This document shows, piece by piece, positions 11,110-20,773 of a stretch of 35,250 nucleotides of DNA (the stretch's first letter is position 1; each line of letters starts with the position of its first letter). The stretch spans positions 1 through 35,250 of the forward strand of contig NZ_MCRJ01000029.1 in NCBI RefSeq assembly GCF_001720135.1, in the 5' to 3' direction. A program made the position numbers and the translations under genes. Below the pieces are notes generated by a model. The model saw only the letters and a program-made list of their open reading frames with translations. It did no database searches and was not told the DNA's origin. The stretch comes from Methylobrevis pamukkalensis. GTDB lineage: Bacteria; Pseudomonadota; Alphaproteobacteria; Rhizobiales; Pleomorphomonadaceae.

Positions 11110-11943
11110 TCAGCCGCCGAGGGCGACGCCCATCGCCGGCTTCCAGCCGAGATCCATCGAGACCGCCGAGGCGGCGCGCAGCAGCTGTTCCACGATCTCG
11201 TCGGCGCTCTGCGGATCCTTGAGCACGGCGCGGCGGGTGACGAAGCAGAGACAGCCGACCGCCCGGCCGCTGCCGTCGAAGATCGGCGCGGCGGCGGAGG
11301 CGACGAAGGGCTGCACGTCGCCGATCGTGATCGCGTAGCCCTGCGCCCGCACCTTGCGCACGATCGCCCGCAGCGCCTCCGGCTCGGTCACCGTCTCGTC
11401 GGTCATGGCCACGCGCTCGCGGGTGAGATACTCCTCCACGAAACCGTCGCTCTCGGCGGCAAGCAGCACATGGCCCTTGGAGGCGAGGTGCAGATCGAAA
11501 TGGAAGCCGTAGTTGGCCTTGGCGATGGTGTCGCCGGGCCGGTCGTGGACGTGGAGCACCACCGACTGCAGGCCGATGCGTTCGACCACCTGCGCGACCA
11601 CGCCTTCGCGGCGGTCGGAGGCTTCGAGCACGCCCTGCGCCGACTTCACCAGCCGGTTGTCGGCGACATAGGTGGAGCCGATCAGCCACAGGCGCGAGCC
11701 GACCGAGTAGCGGTTGCTTTCGGGATCACGCTTGAGGAACTGGGCGCGCTCCAGCTGGGCGACCGTGCGGTGGATCGTCGCCCAGGGCAGGCCGAAGCTG
11801 CGGGTGATGTCGGCGATGCGGCTCGGCTGCCGGGCGACGAATTCGAGGATCGCCACCGCGCGGTCGAAGCCGTGAAGCTTGGCGACGGCGTCAACCTCGC
11901 CCTCGACGTCGTCCAGTTCCGGCTCCTTGGTCTGTCTCGCCAT
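11110..11943 (-). CDS. IclR-family transcriptional regulator
   Basis: 277 residues. The N-terminal winged helix-turn-helix (about 20-90) has AVAILEFVARQPSRIADITRSFGLPWATIHRTVAQLE-type spacing (helices around residues 40-62), and the C-terminal IclR effector domain (about 100-270) includes HLASKGHVLLA, VRAQGYAIT and the ASAAAPIFDGSGRAVGCL segment. IclR proteins repress or activate nearby catabolic operons in response to a pathway intermediate. It sits between the two arms of the island and is the only DNA-binding regulator in the window, so it is the best candidate for the operators at 6050-6076 and 21802-21838. The ATG at 11943 has AAGGGA about 10 bases upstream. It is divergent from the EamA gene. 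Confidence 0.93.
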   Translation of the reverse strand: MARQTKEPELDDVEGEVDAVAKLHGFDRAVAILEFVARQPSRIADITRSFGLPWATIHRTVAQLERAQFLKRDPESNRYSVGSRLWLIGSTYVADNRLVKSAQGVLEASDRREGVVAQVVERIGLQSVVLHVHDRPGDTIAKANYGFHFDLHLASKGHVLLAAESDGFVEEYLTRERVAMTDETVTEPEALRAIVRKVRAQGYAITIGDVQPFVASAAAPIFDGSGRAVGCLCFVTRRAVLKDPQSADEIVEQLLRAASAVSMDLGWKPAMGVALGG

Positions 11944-11987
11944 CCTGCCGCGTTCCCTTCGTCCTCATGCGCGCGCCGTAGCCTGGC

Positions 11988-12023
11988 TCGTTCGGCCCTG
12001 TCACGCTGCGCTTCGTTCGGCCC
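11988..12023. repeat. 11-bp direct repeat in the IclR/EamA spacer
   Basis: TCGTTCGGCCC occurs at 11988-11998 and again at 12013-12023, 25 bp apart, inside the 110-bp divergent spacer. It is not related to the TTGGATA operator. It could be an autoregulatory site or chance in GC-rich DNA. Confidence 0.35.
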
Positions 12024-12053
12024 GCAGGCCGCCACAGACCGGCGATTCGCCCG

Positions 12054-12983
12054 ATGAGCCGGTCGGTCTCTCCGGGCTCCGCCGCCGCGCGCTGGCTGGA
12101 GCCCTTGTCCCTGCTGGCCGCTGCCGGCATCGGCATCGGCTCGATCTTTCCCGTGGCCAAGCTCGCGGGCCTTGCCGGCCTGCCGCCGCTGGCCTTTGCC
12201 GGCGGCATCGCCCTCGTCGCGGCCCTCGTCCTGCGTCTCGCCGGCCGGCTGTCCGGTGGAGGTGGAACGCCGGTGCCGCCCAAGGTCGCGTGGACCTATG
12301 CCGCCGTGGCCGGCCCGCTCACCTTCGCGCCCTTCGGTCTCGTTGCCATCGCTGTGCCTCACGTCGGAGCCGGTGTGCAAGCCCTTCTGCAATCTCTGGT
12401 GCCTGCCATCACCGTGGCGATGGCCATGGCGATCGGTTATGAGCGCCCCGGCCGGCGCCGCGCCGCCGGTCTTGCCCTCGGGTTCGTCGGCGCCGTTCTC
12501 ATCGTCGCCTCGCGCTTTTCCGGCTTCGACGCGCCGCCGGCCGTGTGGATGGCCGTGTCGCTCGCCGTGCCGGTGATCCTTGCCGCCGGCAACGTGTTCC
12601 GCTCCCTGCGCTGGCCGGCGGGCGCCGGCGTTCTCGAGATGGCGACGCCGACGCTGCTGGCCGCCGCCGTCCTGCTGCTGGCCGGCGAGGGGCTGCTCGA
12701 ACTCACCGGCCTGTCGCTGGCCACCGGCGCCTTCGATCCCGTCGTCGCCGCCGGCCTTGTCCTCGGCCAGGGCATCCTGACGGGCGGCGGCTACATCTGC
12801 TTCTTCCGGCTGCAGCAGGTCGGCGGTCCGATCTTCCTCAGCCAGATTTCCTATGTGAACGCCGCTGTCGGCATGGGCATCGCCGTGCTGCTTCTCGGCG
12901 AACATCTCGAACTCGGCACGCTTGCCGGCGCCCTCGTCATCGTCGTCAGCCTGTTCATCGTCGGCAAGCCAGCACCGCGCTGA
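12054..12983 (+). CDS. EamA/DMT-family transporter
   Basis: 309 residues, almost entirely hydrophobic with about ten predicted membrane segments in two repeats. The second repeat ends with the family-typical SYVNAAVGMGIAVLLLGEHL followed by a last helix and a short basic tail. EamA proteins export amino acids or other small metabolites across the inner membrane; the substrate is unknown here. The ATG at 12054 has no clear Shine-Dalgarno. It diverges from the IclR gene (110-bp spacer), suggesting it is one of its targets, and converges with the second permease, whose stop lies only 9 bases away. Confidence 0.85.
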   Translation: MSRSVSPGSAAARWLEPLSLLAAAGIGIGSIFPVAKLAGLAGLPPLAFAGGIALVAALVLRLAGRLSGGGGTPVPPKVAWTYAAVAGPLTFAPFGLVAIAVPHVGAGVQALLQSLVPAITVAMAMAIGYERPGRRRAAGLALGFVGAVLIVASRFSGFDAPPAVWMAVSLAVPVILAAGNVFRSLRWPAGAGVLEMATPTLLAAAVLLLAGEGLLELTGLSLATGAFDPVVAAGLVLGQGILTGGGYICFFRLQQVGGPIFLSQISYVNAAVGMGIAVLLLGEHLELGTLAGALVIVVSLFIVGKPAPR

Positions 12984-12992
12984 AGCGCCGTC

Positions 12993-13925
12993 TCAATGGC
13001 GGTCCTCCCGCAGGAAGGGCCGGCCGAGCGCGCGCGGCGCGCCGCCGCCTCCGCCGCGCCAGGCGGTCCAGACCATCACCCCGAGGGTGGCGAGATAGGG
13101 CAGCATGAACAGGAAATACTGGGGGATGGCAAAGCCCGAGGCGGCGACGCGGGGCACCAGCGCCTCGATCGAGCCGAACAGCAGCGCGGCGCCGAGCGCC
13201 CGCCACGGCCGCCAGCCGGAGAAGATCACCAGCGCGATGGCGATCCAGCCGCGGCCGCCGGTCATGCCGTCGACCCAGATCTTGGCAACCACCACCGACA
13301 GATAGGCGCCGGCAAGGCCCATCAGCGCCGCGCCGGCGAGGATCGCGGCAAGGCGGGTGCCGAGGATCGACACACCGGCGGCATCGGCCGCATCCGGGCT
13401 GTCGCCGACCGCCTTCAGCCGCAGGCCGGTCATCGTGCCGTTGAGGAGATAAGCGACCAGCGCCGTCAGCGGCACCAGCAGGTAGACGATGAGGTCCTGC
13501 GAGAACAGCAGGCGGCCGAGCACGGGAATCTCCGACAGGCCGGGGATCGGCCACTGCGGGTTGCCCGACACGGTGCGGCTGGTCCAGCCGAAGGTGGAGC
13601 CGATCAGGCTGGACAGGCCGAGGCAGAAGAAGACGAGGGCAAGGCCGGCGATCACCTGCTCGACCCGGAACACCAGCACCAGCAGGGCGAACAGCAGCGA
13701 CACCACCGCCGCCGCGACGGCGCCGGCGGCCAGCGGCAGCAGCGGATAGCCGCCGAATGTCAGGCTGGCGCCGACGGCGGCGATCGCGCCGATCAGCATG
13801 TAGCCCTCGGCGGCAAGGCAGAGCACGCCGGAGCGCTCGGTGACGAGCAGGCCGAGGGCGGCGAGCGCGAAGGGCGCGGCGAAGACCGGCACCATCGCCA
13901 GCCAGTTGATCAGGAAGTCGCTCAA
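12993..13925 (-). CDS. ABC transporter permease (BPD_transp_2, nucleoside-type), second subunit
   Basis: 310 residues with about eight or nine membrane segments; the segment RSGVLCLAAEGYMLIGAIAA and the GLRLKAVGDSPDAADAAGV loop (ATPase contact) are typical of this permease class. With the first permease it would form the channel of a BMP-dependent importer like the nucleoside systems of firmicutes and spirochetes. The frame is open far upstream inside the neighbouring permease, so the start was placed at TTG 13923-13925. That codon overlaps the preceding stop (TTGA) and has GGAGG 7 bases upstream, which indicates translational coupling. It is the last gene of the cox-bmp-ABC operon. Confidence 0.87.
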   Translation of the reverse strand: MSDFLINWLAMVPVFAAPFALAALGLLVTERSGVLCLAAEGYMLIGAIAAVGASLTFGGYPLLPLAAGAVAAAVVSLLFALLVLVFRVEQVIAGLALVFFCLGLSSLIGSTFGWTSRTVSGNPQWPIPGLSEIPVLGRLLFSQDLIVYLLVPLTALVAYLLNGTMTGLRLKAVGDSPDAADAAGVSILGTRLAAILAGAALMGLAGAYLSVVVAKIWVDGMTGGRGWIAIALVIFSGWRPWRALGAALLFGSIEALVPRVAASGFAIPQYFLFMLPYLATLGVMVWTAWRGGGGGAPRALGRPFLREDRH

Positions 13926-15001
13926 CCTGCCGCCTCCGCGCGCTGGAGGACGATGCGGTGGCCGACGAAGAAGTCGGACGCGGCGACGGTGATGACCAGC
14001 ACGGCCTGGATGAGCTGAACCATGGACCCCGGGATCTGGTAGAAGACCTGCATGCTCTGGCCACCGACCATCAGCAGGCCGACCAGCAGCGCCACGACGA
14101 GCGCGAGGATCGGCCGGTTGCGGGCAAGGAAGGCGATCAGGATGCCGGAAAAGCCGTAGCCGACGAAGAAGGACTGGGTCATCCGGTATTCGACGCCGGC
14201 ACTGACGACGAAGCCGGCAAGCCCGGCGAGCGCCCCGGAGGCGAGCACCGCCGTCAGCACCACCTTCGTCACGTCGATGCCGAGCGCGCCGGAGGCGGCG
14301 GGGTTGGCCTCGACGAAGCGGAGCAGGAAGCCGAAGCGGCTGCGGGCGAGCAGGAAGGCGATGGCGAGGGCGATCAGGATCGCGAGCGGCAGCGCGAGAT
14401 CGACCCGGCCCCAGCCGAGCGAGGGCAGCCGCTCGGCGGCGGTGTATTCGGCCGAGTAGGGAAAGCCCGACACCGGATCCTTCCACGGGCCGTAGAGCAG
14501 CCACAGCAAGCCGTTGAGCGCCACGTAGTTGAGCAGCAGCGTGGTGATGATCTCGTTGACACCGAGGCGGAGGCGCAGCAGCGCGGGCAGGGCGATCCAG
14601 GCCATGCCGCCGATCGCGGCGCCGAGCGCCATCACCGGCAGGCGCAGCGGATCGGGAATGCCGGGCAGCAGGGTGATGGCGGTGGCGATGATCGCGCCGG
14701 CGATCATCTGGCCCTCGATGCCGATGTTCCAGAAACGGGCGCGGAAGGCGAGCAGCGCGGCAAGGCCGGTGAACATCAGCGGCTCGGCCTGGAACAGCAC
14801 CGAGGCGGCGCTCTGCGGGCTGGCGAGGAACACCAGCACGAATTCGTCGAGCAGCGCGGAAGGCTCGACCCCGGCGCCGACGAGCAGGGCGACCGAGATG
14901 GCGAGGCCGAGGACGAGGCCGCCGAGGACGGCGGCGAGCCGGGCGAGCGGGCCGGCCTCCGGGCGCGGGCGGATCGCGAGGGGAAAGCGTGCGTCAGCCA
15001 T
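13922..15001 (-). CDS. ABC transporter permease (BPD_transp_2, nucleoside-type), first subunit
   Basis: 359 residues. A short basic N-terminus is followed by about nine or ten membrane segments. Diagnostic stretches are FNIGIEGQ-like FWNIGIEGQMIAGA, the coupling-loop VNEIITTLLLNYVA, and GFLLRFVEANPAASGALGI. These match permeases paired with BMP-type binding proteins that import nucleosides. The ATG at 15001 overlaps the end of the ATPase gene by 8 bases, and its TGA stop overlaps the TTG start of the second permease, so the three are tightly coupled. Confidence 0.9.
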   Translation of the reverse strand: MADARFPLAIRPRPEAGPLARLAAVLGGLVLGLAISVALLVGAGVEPSALLDEFVLVFLASPQSAASVLFQAEPLMFTGLAALLAFRARFWNIGIEGQMIAGAIIATAITLLPGIPDPLRLPVMALGAAIGGMAWIALPALLRLRLGVNEIITTLLLNYVALNGLLWLLYGPWKDPVSGFPYSAEYTAAERLPSLGWGRVDLALPLAILIALAIAFLLARSRFGFLLRFVEANPAASGALGIDVTKVVLTAVLASGALAGLAGFVVSAGVEYRMTQSFFVGYGFSGILIAFLARNRPILALVVALLVGLLMVGGQSMQVFYQIPGSMVQLIQAVLVITVAASDFFVGHRIVLQRAEAAG

Positions 15002-16508
15002 GGTCCACCATCGCGCGGCCGACCGCCTGACGGTCGACGGGGGCGGGAAACTCCGCGGTGATCCGGCCGCGCGACATCACCGCGACCCGGTCCGAGAGGG
15101 CGAGGATCTCGTCGAGGTCCTCGCTGACGAGCAGCACCGCGGCGCCGCGGTCGCGCGCCTCGCGCAGGCGGGCGTGGACGGCGGCCATCGCCCGCATGTC
15201 GAGGCCGCGGCTCGGCGAATGGACCACGACCACCTTCGGATCGGCCGAGAATTCGCGGGCGAGAACCAGCTTCTGGGCGTTGCCGCCCGACAGGAGCGAG
15301 GCCTTCTGGCCGAGCCGGTGGACGCCCTGCACGTCGAAGGCGGCGACCGCCTCGCCGGCCGCGCGCCGCATGGCGCCGTGGTCGAGGGCGGCGCCGCCGA
15401 AGGCCGTGCGCAGCACCCCGCCGACGGCGTAGTTGTCGGACACGGACAGGTCGCCGGCCATCGCCTGGGTCTTGCGGTCGGCCGGCACGACGGCAAAGCC
15501 GCGTGCGCGCCGGGTGGCGACCGGGGCGGCGGCGAGATCCTCGCCGGCGAGCCGCAGCGATCCGCGGTCGGCGCGGCGCACGCCGGACACGACGTCGACG
15601 AGTTCGGTCTGGCCGTTGCCGCCGACCCCGGCGATGCCGAGGATCTCGCCCGCGCGCAGGGTGAAGCCGACGTCGTCGAGGAGCGGCGGGCCGTCGGCGG
15701 CGCTCACCGAGAGGCCGCGTGCCACCAGAAGCTCCGCGCCCGGCGTCGTCTGCCGGGCCGTGGGGGTTGCCACCACCTCGCCGACGACGAGGGCGGTGAG
15801 GAGATCGAGGCTGAGCGCGCGCGGGTCGGCGGTGGTGACGGTCGCGCCGCCGCGCATCACGGTGACCCGGTCGGCGTGGGCGATCACGTCGCGCAGCTTG
15901 TGGGTGACGAGTACCACGGCCGTGCCGCGCTCGGCGAGGCGGCGGATGTTGGCAAGCAGGCGGGCGCCTTCCTCGTCGGTGAGCACGGCGGTGGGCTCGT
16001 CGAGGATCAGGATCTCGCTGCCGGCGGCGAGCGCCTTCAGGATCTCGACCCGCTGCTGCTCGGCGATCGACAGGGTTCCGACCGGGCGGTCGAGCGGCAC
16101 GGGAAAGCCGAGGTCCTCGGCCAGCTGGCCGACGCGGCGGCGGATCTCCAGCCGGCCGGCGGCGAAGTTCTGCACCTCCAGCGCCAGCATGATGTTCTCG
16201 GTGGCGGTGAAGGTCGGCACCAGCTTGAAATGCTGGTGGACCATGCCGATCAGGCGCTTGCGGGCGGCGCGCGGGCCGTCGAGCACGACGGGCTCGCCGA
16301 AGACGCGGAGCTCGCCCCGGTCGGGACGGTAGAGGCCGGCGGCGACATTCATCAGCGTCGTCTTGCCGGCGCCGTTCTCGCCGAGGAGGGCGTGGACCTC
16401 GCGGCGGCGGACGCCGAAGGAGGCGGCGCGCAGGGCCGGAAAGCCGGCGAAGGCCTTGTCGATGCCCGTCAGTGTCAGCGCCTCGGTCATCGGGGTCTGC
16501 AGGTCCAT
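14994..16508 (-). CDS. ABC transporter ATP-binding protein with two nucleotide-binding domains
   Basis: 504 residues, fused double ATPase of the sugar/nucleoside importer class. NBD1 has Walker A GENGAGKT (43-50), signature LSIAEQQ (146-152) and Walker B ILILDEPTA (ending 174). NBD2 is degenerate in the normal way for this class: GVGGNGQTE in place of Walker A (294-302), LSGGNAQ (406-412), and HSPSRGLD where DEPTxGLD would be (430-437). So NBD1 probably does the hydrolysis. The start may be 16508 or the internal ATG at 16490; neither has a good Shine-Dalgarno. It couples to the permeases downstream and lies 102 bases after the BMP gene, with an intervening hairpin. Confidence 0.93.
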   Translation of the reverse strand: MDLQTPMTEALTLTGIDKAFAGFPALRAASFGVRRREVHALLGENGAGKTTLMNVAAGLYRPDRGELRVFGEPVVLDGPRAARKRLIGMVHQHFKLVPTFTATENIMLALEVQNFAAGRLEIRRRVGQLAEDLGFPVPLDRPVGTLSIAEQQRVEILKALAAGSEILILDEPTAVLTDEEGARLLANIRRLAERGTAVVLVTHKLRDVIAHADRVTVMRGGATVTTADPRALSLDLLTALVVGEVVATPTARQTTPGAELLVARGLSVSAADGPPLLDDVGFTLRAGEILGIAGVGGNGQTELVDVVSGVRRADRGSLRLAGEDLAAAPVATRRARGFAVVPADRKTQAMAGDLSVSDNYAVGGVLRTAFGGAALDHGAMRRAAGEAVAAFDVQGVHRLGQKASLLSGGNAQKLVLAREFSADPKVVVVHSPSRGLDMRAMAAVHARLREARDRGAAVLLVSEDLDEILALSDRVAVMSRGRITAEFPAPVDRQAVGRAMVDHG

Positions 16509-16554
16509 GGTCTGGGATCTTGGGATCTTTAGGGGGGCGTCGGCGGGGAGACGG

Positions 16555-16580
16555 TGCCCGCCCGGCGGACCGGGAGGGCA
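16555..16580 (-). promoter_or_regulatory. Intercistronic hairpin between bmp and the ATPase gene
   Basis: An 11-bp stem with one mismatch (16555-16565 with 16570-16580) and a CGGA loop, just after the bmp stop. Hairpins at this place in importer operons often protect the upstream mRNA so that the binding protein is made in excess. That role is inferred from position. Confidence 0.45.
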
Positions 16581-16610
16581 GGATGCGGGGATGCAGCTCT
16601 GATGGGCAGG

Positions 16611-17701
16611 CTACTGCTGGCTGACGACGCCGTCGACGAACCAGTCCATGGCCCAGAGGTCGCCGTCGCCGATCACGGCCCCGGCAGCGACGCGCTCCTT
16701 GCCGTCACGGTCCTTCAGCGGGCCGGCGTAGATCTGCTTGCCGGCGATGATCGCGTCGCGCTCGGCCATCACCTTGTCGGCGATCTCCTTGGGCACGGCG
16801 GCGCCGCAGCAGGTGATGTCCGGGCCGCCGTCCTTGATGCCGAGGAAGGCGCCGTAGGGCGAGGGCTCCCAGGTGCCGTCGACGATCTTCTGGATCTCCG
16901 GCTCGAGGAACTTGTCCCAGACCCAGACCGACGAGCAGATCGTCGCGTCGGGGGCGAACTCGGTCATGTCGCGGTGGTGGCCGGTGGAGTGGATGCCCTT
17001 TTCCTGGGCGACCACCTGCACGGCCGGGGTGTCGACATGCTGGCCGATGACGTCGATGCCCTGCTCGATCAGGGCCTCGGCGGCGGCGCGCTCCTTGACC
17101 GGGTCATTCCAGGCGCCGGTGAAGACGGCGGTGACGGTCGCGTCCGGGTTCACCTGGCGCGCGCCCATGGCGTAGGCGTTGACGGTCCAGTTGACGAGGC
17201 CGAAGGGGTTGGCGCCGACGAAGCCGAGCTTGCCGGTCTTGGAGACGCCGGCGGCGGCCATGCCGCAGAGATACTGGGTCTCGTAGGTCCGGCCGTAGAT
17301 GGATTCGAGGTTGGCGCCGTTGGTGGTGCGGCCGGGTTGAGGAAGGCGACCGCCGGGTGGGTGGCGGCGAGCTCCTTGAACGTGTCGGAATAGCCGAAGG
17401 CCGAGCCGATGATGATGTTGTAGCCGCGGCCGATGAAGAGTTCGGCCGCCGGGCGGATCGCCGTGGCGTTCTCGGGCACGTTCTCGACCACGGGGATCTT
17501 CACGCCCATCCGTTCCTCGAGCCGGCCGCGGGCCTCGTCGAGCGCCTGGCTCCAGCCGCCGTCGTTCTTCGGCCCGAACAGGATCATCGCGATCTTGGGC
17601 TCGCCCTCCAGCTTGAAGGCGGCCGCCGGCGCGGCGAGGGCGACCAGCGCGCCCAGCGTCATCAGGATCCTCGGGATCCACCTCGTCATTCGCATCAGCA
17701 T
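16611..17701 (-). pseudogene. BMP-family ABC transporter substrate-binding protein, one frameshift
   Basis: About 363 residues when joined. Bmp/PnrA-like periplasmic binding protein for import of purine nucleosides or related compounds. Residues 1-28 form a Sec signal peptide (basic MLMRMTRWIPR, hydrophobic core, cleavage near APAAA). Family segments are KNDGGWSQALDEAR, GRGYNIIIGSAFGYSD, YETQYLCGMAAAG, and EQGIDVIGQHVDTPA. The frame breaks at FLNPA (about 17329) where one G is missing (GGCCGGCACC expected). The ATG at 17701 has AGAGGGGA 8 bases upstream. It lies 133 bases after coxL, upstream of the ATPase and permeases, so it supplies the binding protein of this importer. Confidence 0.88.
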
Positions 17702-17834
17702 GTCACAGTCCCCTCTTGTTGGTCCGCCGGCCTTCGGGAGGCTGGCCGCGGACATTGTCGTCACAGGCGGGCTTGTCACAGGCGGACAGGGCACGGCTGT
17801 TTCGAAGGCAAGCAAGGCGCGGGCCCGCAGGGGC

Positions 17835-20232
17835 TCACGCGGCAGCGGGCGCGGGCTCCAGCGCCTCGGCGAGCACGGACGGCGTGATCGGCACCTGATG
17901 GAAGCGCGGCCGGCCGAAGGGCGCCAGCGCGTCCTCCACCGCCGACGCGATCACCGGGCCGACGGCGATGCAGCCGGCCTCGCCGACACCCTTGACGCCG
18001 AGCGGATTGAGCGGCGAGGGCGTCTCCAGATGCAGGATCTCCACCTTCGGCACCTCGGTGGCATAGGGCACCAGGAAGTCGGCGAAGTTGGCGTTGGTCG
18101 GGTTGCCCTCGGCGTCGTATTCGATGCGCTCGTAGAGCGCGCCGCCGATCCCCTGCGCGATGCCGCCCATCACCTGGCCCTCGACGAGGGCCGGATTGAT
18201 CATGTTGCCGCAGTCGTGGACGCAGACGTAGCGCAGGATCTTCACGCTCAGGAGGTCCGGATCGACCTCCACCACCGCGCCGTGGACCCCGTAGGCCCAG
18301 GTGGCGCAGGCGGGGCTGTAGAAGTCGGTGGCCTCGAGGCCCGGCGCCTGTCCCTCCGCCAGCGCCGGCCCGTCGTGGCGCGAGGCCGGGGCGAACTGGG
18401 TGGCGGCCTTGGCGGCCTCGTTGAAGGCATAGCGCAGCGGGTTGGTGGCGGTGGCGACGGCGGCGAGCGGCACGCGGCGGTCGGTGCCGGCGACGACGGC
18501 GTGGCCGTCTTCCAGCACGATGTCCTTCTCGTCCGCCTCCATCATGTTGGCGGCGGCGGTGATGGTCTTCTGCCGGACGATCGCCGCGGCCTTGTGGATG
18601 GCGTTGCCGCTGACCACCGCCGCGCGGCTGGCAAAGGTGGCGACGCCCCAGTCGAAGGCCTTGGTGTCGCCCTCCACGAGGATCACGTCGGTGATCGGCA
18701 CGCCGAGCTGGTCGGCGACGATCTGGGCGAACACCGTGTCGTGGCCCTGGCCCTGCTGGGTGAGGCCGGTGTTGACGTAGACCTTGCCGGTGATCGGGTG
18801 GATCTTGACGTGGCCGCCCTCGTAGGGGCCAAGGCCGGTGCCTTCCACATAGCAGGCAAGGCCGAGGCCGATGTGGCGGCCGCTCGCCCGTGCCGCCGCC
18901 TGCTCGGCGGCAAAGCCGTCGCCGCCGAGGGCGTCCCGGACCTTGCCGAGGGCCTTGTGATACTGGCCGCTGTCGAGGCTGACGCGCAGGCCGTCGGCAA
19001 ACAGCAGGCCCTCGCGCGTCCACGGGAACTGGTCCTCGGCGACGAGGTTGCGGCGGCGGATCTCGAAGCGGTCGAGGCCGAGCTCGTCGGCGAGCAGGTC
19101 CATCGCCCGCTCGATGGCAAAGCAGGACTGCGGCCGGCCGCAGCCGCGGTAGGGCGTCACCGGCACCGTGGGCGTATAGACCGCGTCGAAGGTGACCTTG
19201 ATGTTGGGGATGCGGTAGGGACCGGCGATCGAGGTCGAGGCGACCTGCGCGACGGCGATGCCATAGGGAATGAAGGCCCCGGTGTCGTGGAGGAAATAGT
19301 CTTCCAGACCGATCACTTCGCCGGTCTTCTTCGCGTAGAGCTTCAGATGGTGGATCTGCGTCCGCTCCTGGCTGGAGCCGACGAAATTCTCGCGGCGGTC
19401 CTCGATGTATTTCACCGGCCGGCCAAGGCGCATGGCCGCCATCGGCACCAGCAGCTCGTCCGGGTAGAACAGCAGCACCTTCTGGCCGAAGCCGCCGCCG
19501 ACATCGGGGGCGACGACGCGGACCTTGTCTTCGTCGAGATGGAAGATCGAGGCGATGCCGCCGCGCACGGAGATCGGCGCCTGCGTCGAATCCCAGACCG
19601 TCAGCTCGCCGGTGACGACCTCGAAGCTCGCGGCAACCGCGCGGCATTCCATCGGCGCGGCGGTGGAGCGGTCGACGCGGACACGGATCGTCGTCACATG
19701 CTCGGCCGCGGCGAAGGCGGCCTCCGGATCGCCGGAGACCTGCACGAAATGGGCGGCGATGTTGCCCGGATGGGTGGCGTGAACCAGCGGCGCGTCGTCC
19801 CTGACGGCGTCCTCCAGCTCCAGCTCCACCGGCAGGGGATCGTAGTCGACCTCGACCAGCGAGCAGGCGTCCTCGGCGGTGTAGCGGTCGACCGCGACCA
19901 CCATCGCCACCGTCTGCGACGTAGAACACGTCGTCGCGCGCGAGCGGGCGCTGGGTGCGGGCGTCGGTCATCGACGGATGCGGAATCAGCAGCGGCATCT
20001 CGCGGTCGAGCGCGCCGATGTCGTCGGCGGTGAAGACGGCGACGACGCCCGGATGGCGGGCGGCCTCCGCCGTGTCGAGGGCGGTGATCTTCGCCCGTGC
20101 ATAGGGGCTGCGCACGAAGGCGACATGCAGCGGGCTCGCAAGCGGGATGTCGTCGACGAAGGAGCCTTCGCCGCGCAGGAGCCTCGGGTCGCCGTTGCGG
20201 CGGGCGCGGGAGCCGAACATGCGGGTCGCCAT
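17835..20232 (-). pseudogene. Molybdenum hydroxylase large subunit (xanthine dehydrogenase/CoxL family), one frameshift
   Basis: About 800 residues when joined. Moco-binding catalytic subunit of an xanthine dehydrogenase-type enzyme, which hydroxylates (usually N-heterocyclic) substrates with water. The N-terminus has the standard RRNGDPRLLRGEGSFVDDI; Moco-site segments include VGGGFGQK, PYRGCGRPQ and QQGQGHDT; the C-terminal GVKGVGEAGC carries the catalytic Glu. It lacks the AYxCSFR motif of true (form I) CO dehydrogenase, so CO oxidation is unlikely. The frame breaks after DDVFYV (about 19920), consistent with a 2-base loss (GGCC to GC). The ATG at 20232 has GGAGG and starts 4 bases after coxS. 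Confidence 0.9.
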
Positions 20233-20236
20233 CGGG

Positions 20237-20773
20237 TCAGGCCTCCACGGTGAGGGACATGCGGGCGGCGGCGAGGCGCACCGCCTCGATGATGTTGGCG
20301 TAGCCCGTGCAGCGGCAGAGGTTGCCGGAGAGCAGTTCGCGCACGCCTTCGTCGGAAAGATCGAGCGGGCGGTCGCTCTCCAGATGGTCGAGGATCGCCA
20401 TGATCATGCCCGGCGTGCAGTAGCCGCATTGCAGGGCATGGCACGCGTGGAAGGCTTCCTGCAGCGGATGCAGGGTGCCGTCCTCCGATGCGACCGACTC
20501 GATGGTGCGGACCTCGGCGCCGTCGAGGGCGACGACGAGGCTGAGGCAGGAGCGGGCCGAATGTCCGTCGACATGGACGGTGCAGGCGCCGCAGACGCCG
20601 TGCTCGCAGCCGACATGGGTGCCGGTGAGACCGAGTTCGTGGCGCAGGAAGTCCGACAGCAGCATGCGGACGCTCACCTCGCGGGTCACGCTCTCGCCGT
20701 TGACGGTGAGGGTGACGGAGCGGCGCGGGTCAGCGGATGTTGCGAGGGCCGTCTTCTTTCGGGTCGGGATCAT
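20237..20773 (-). CDS. Molybdenum hydroxylase small subunit, two [2Fe-2S] clusters
   Basis: 178 residues, the electron-transfer subunit of the xanthine dehydrogenase/CoxS family. A plant-ferredoxin-type domain has GCEHGVCGACTVHVDG followed by SC, giving the four Cys of one cluster. The helical C-terminal domain has QCGYCTPGM and NLCRCTGY for the second. The family usually starts closer to the SVTLTVNG strand; this copy has a 20-residue polar N-terminal extension from the ATG at 20773, which has AGGAAG upstream. The frame continues open further 5' but into low-complexity Pro/Arg coding. It sits between coxM and coxL as is normal for these operons. Confidence 0.93.
   Translation of the reverse strand: MIPTRKKTALATSADPRRSVTLTVNGESVTREVSVRMLLSDFLRHELGLTGTHVGCEHGVCGACTVHVDGHSARSCLSLVVALDGAEVRTIESVASEDGTLHPLQEAFHACHALQCGYCTPGMIMAILDHLESDRPLDLSDEGVRELLSGNLCRCTGYANIIEAVRLAAARMSLTVEA

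Noticed and set aside
17761-17787. TCACAGGCGG repeated twice 15 bp apart between coxL and bmp
   Set aside because: Short, GC-rich, and no promoter or hairpin context; may be chance.
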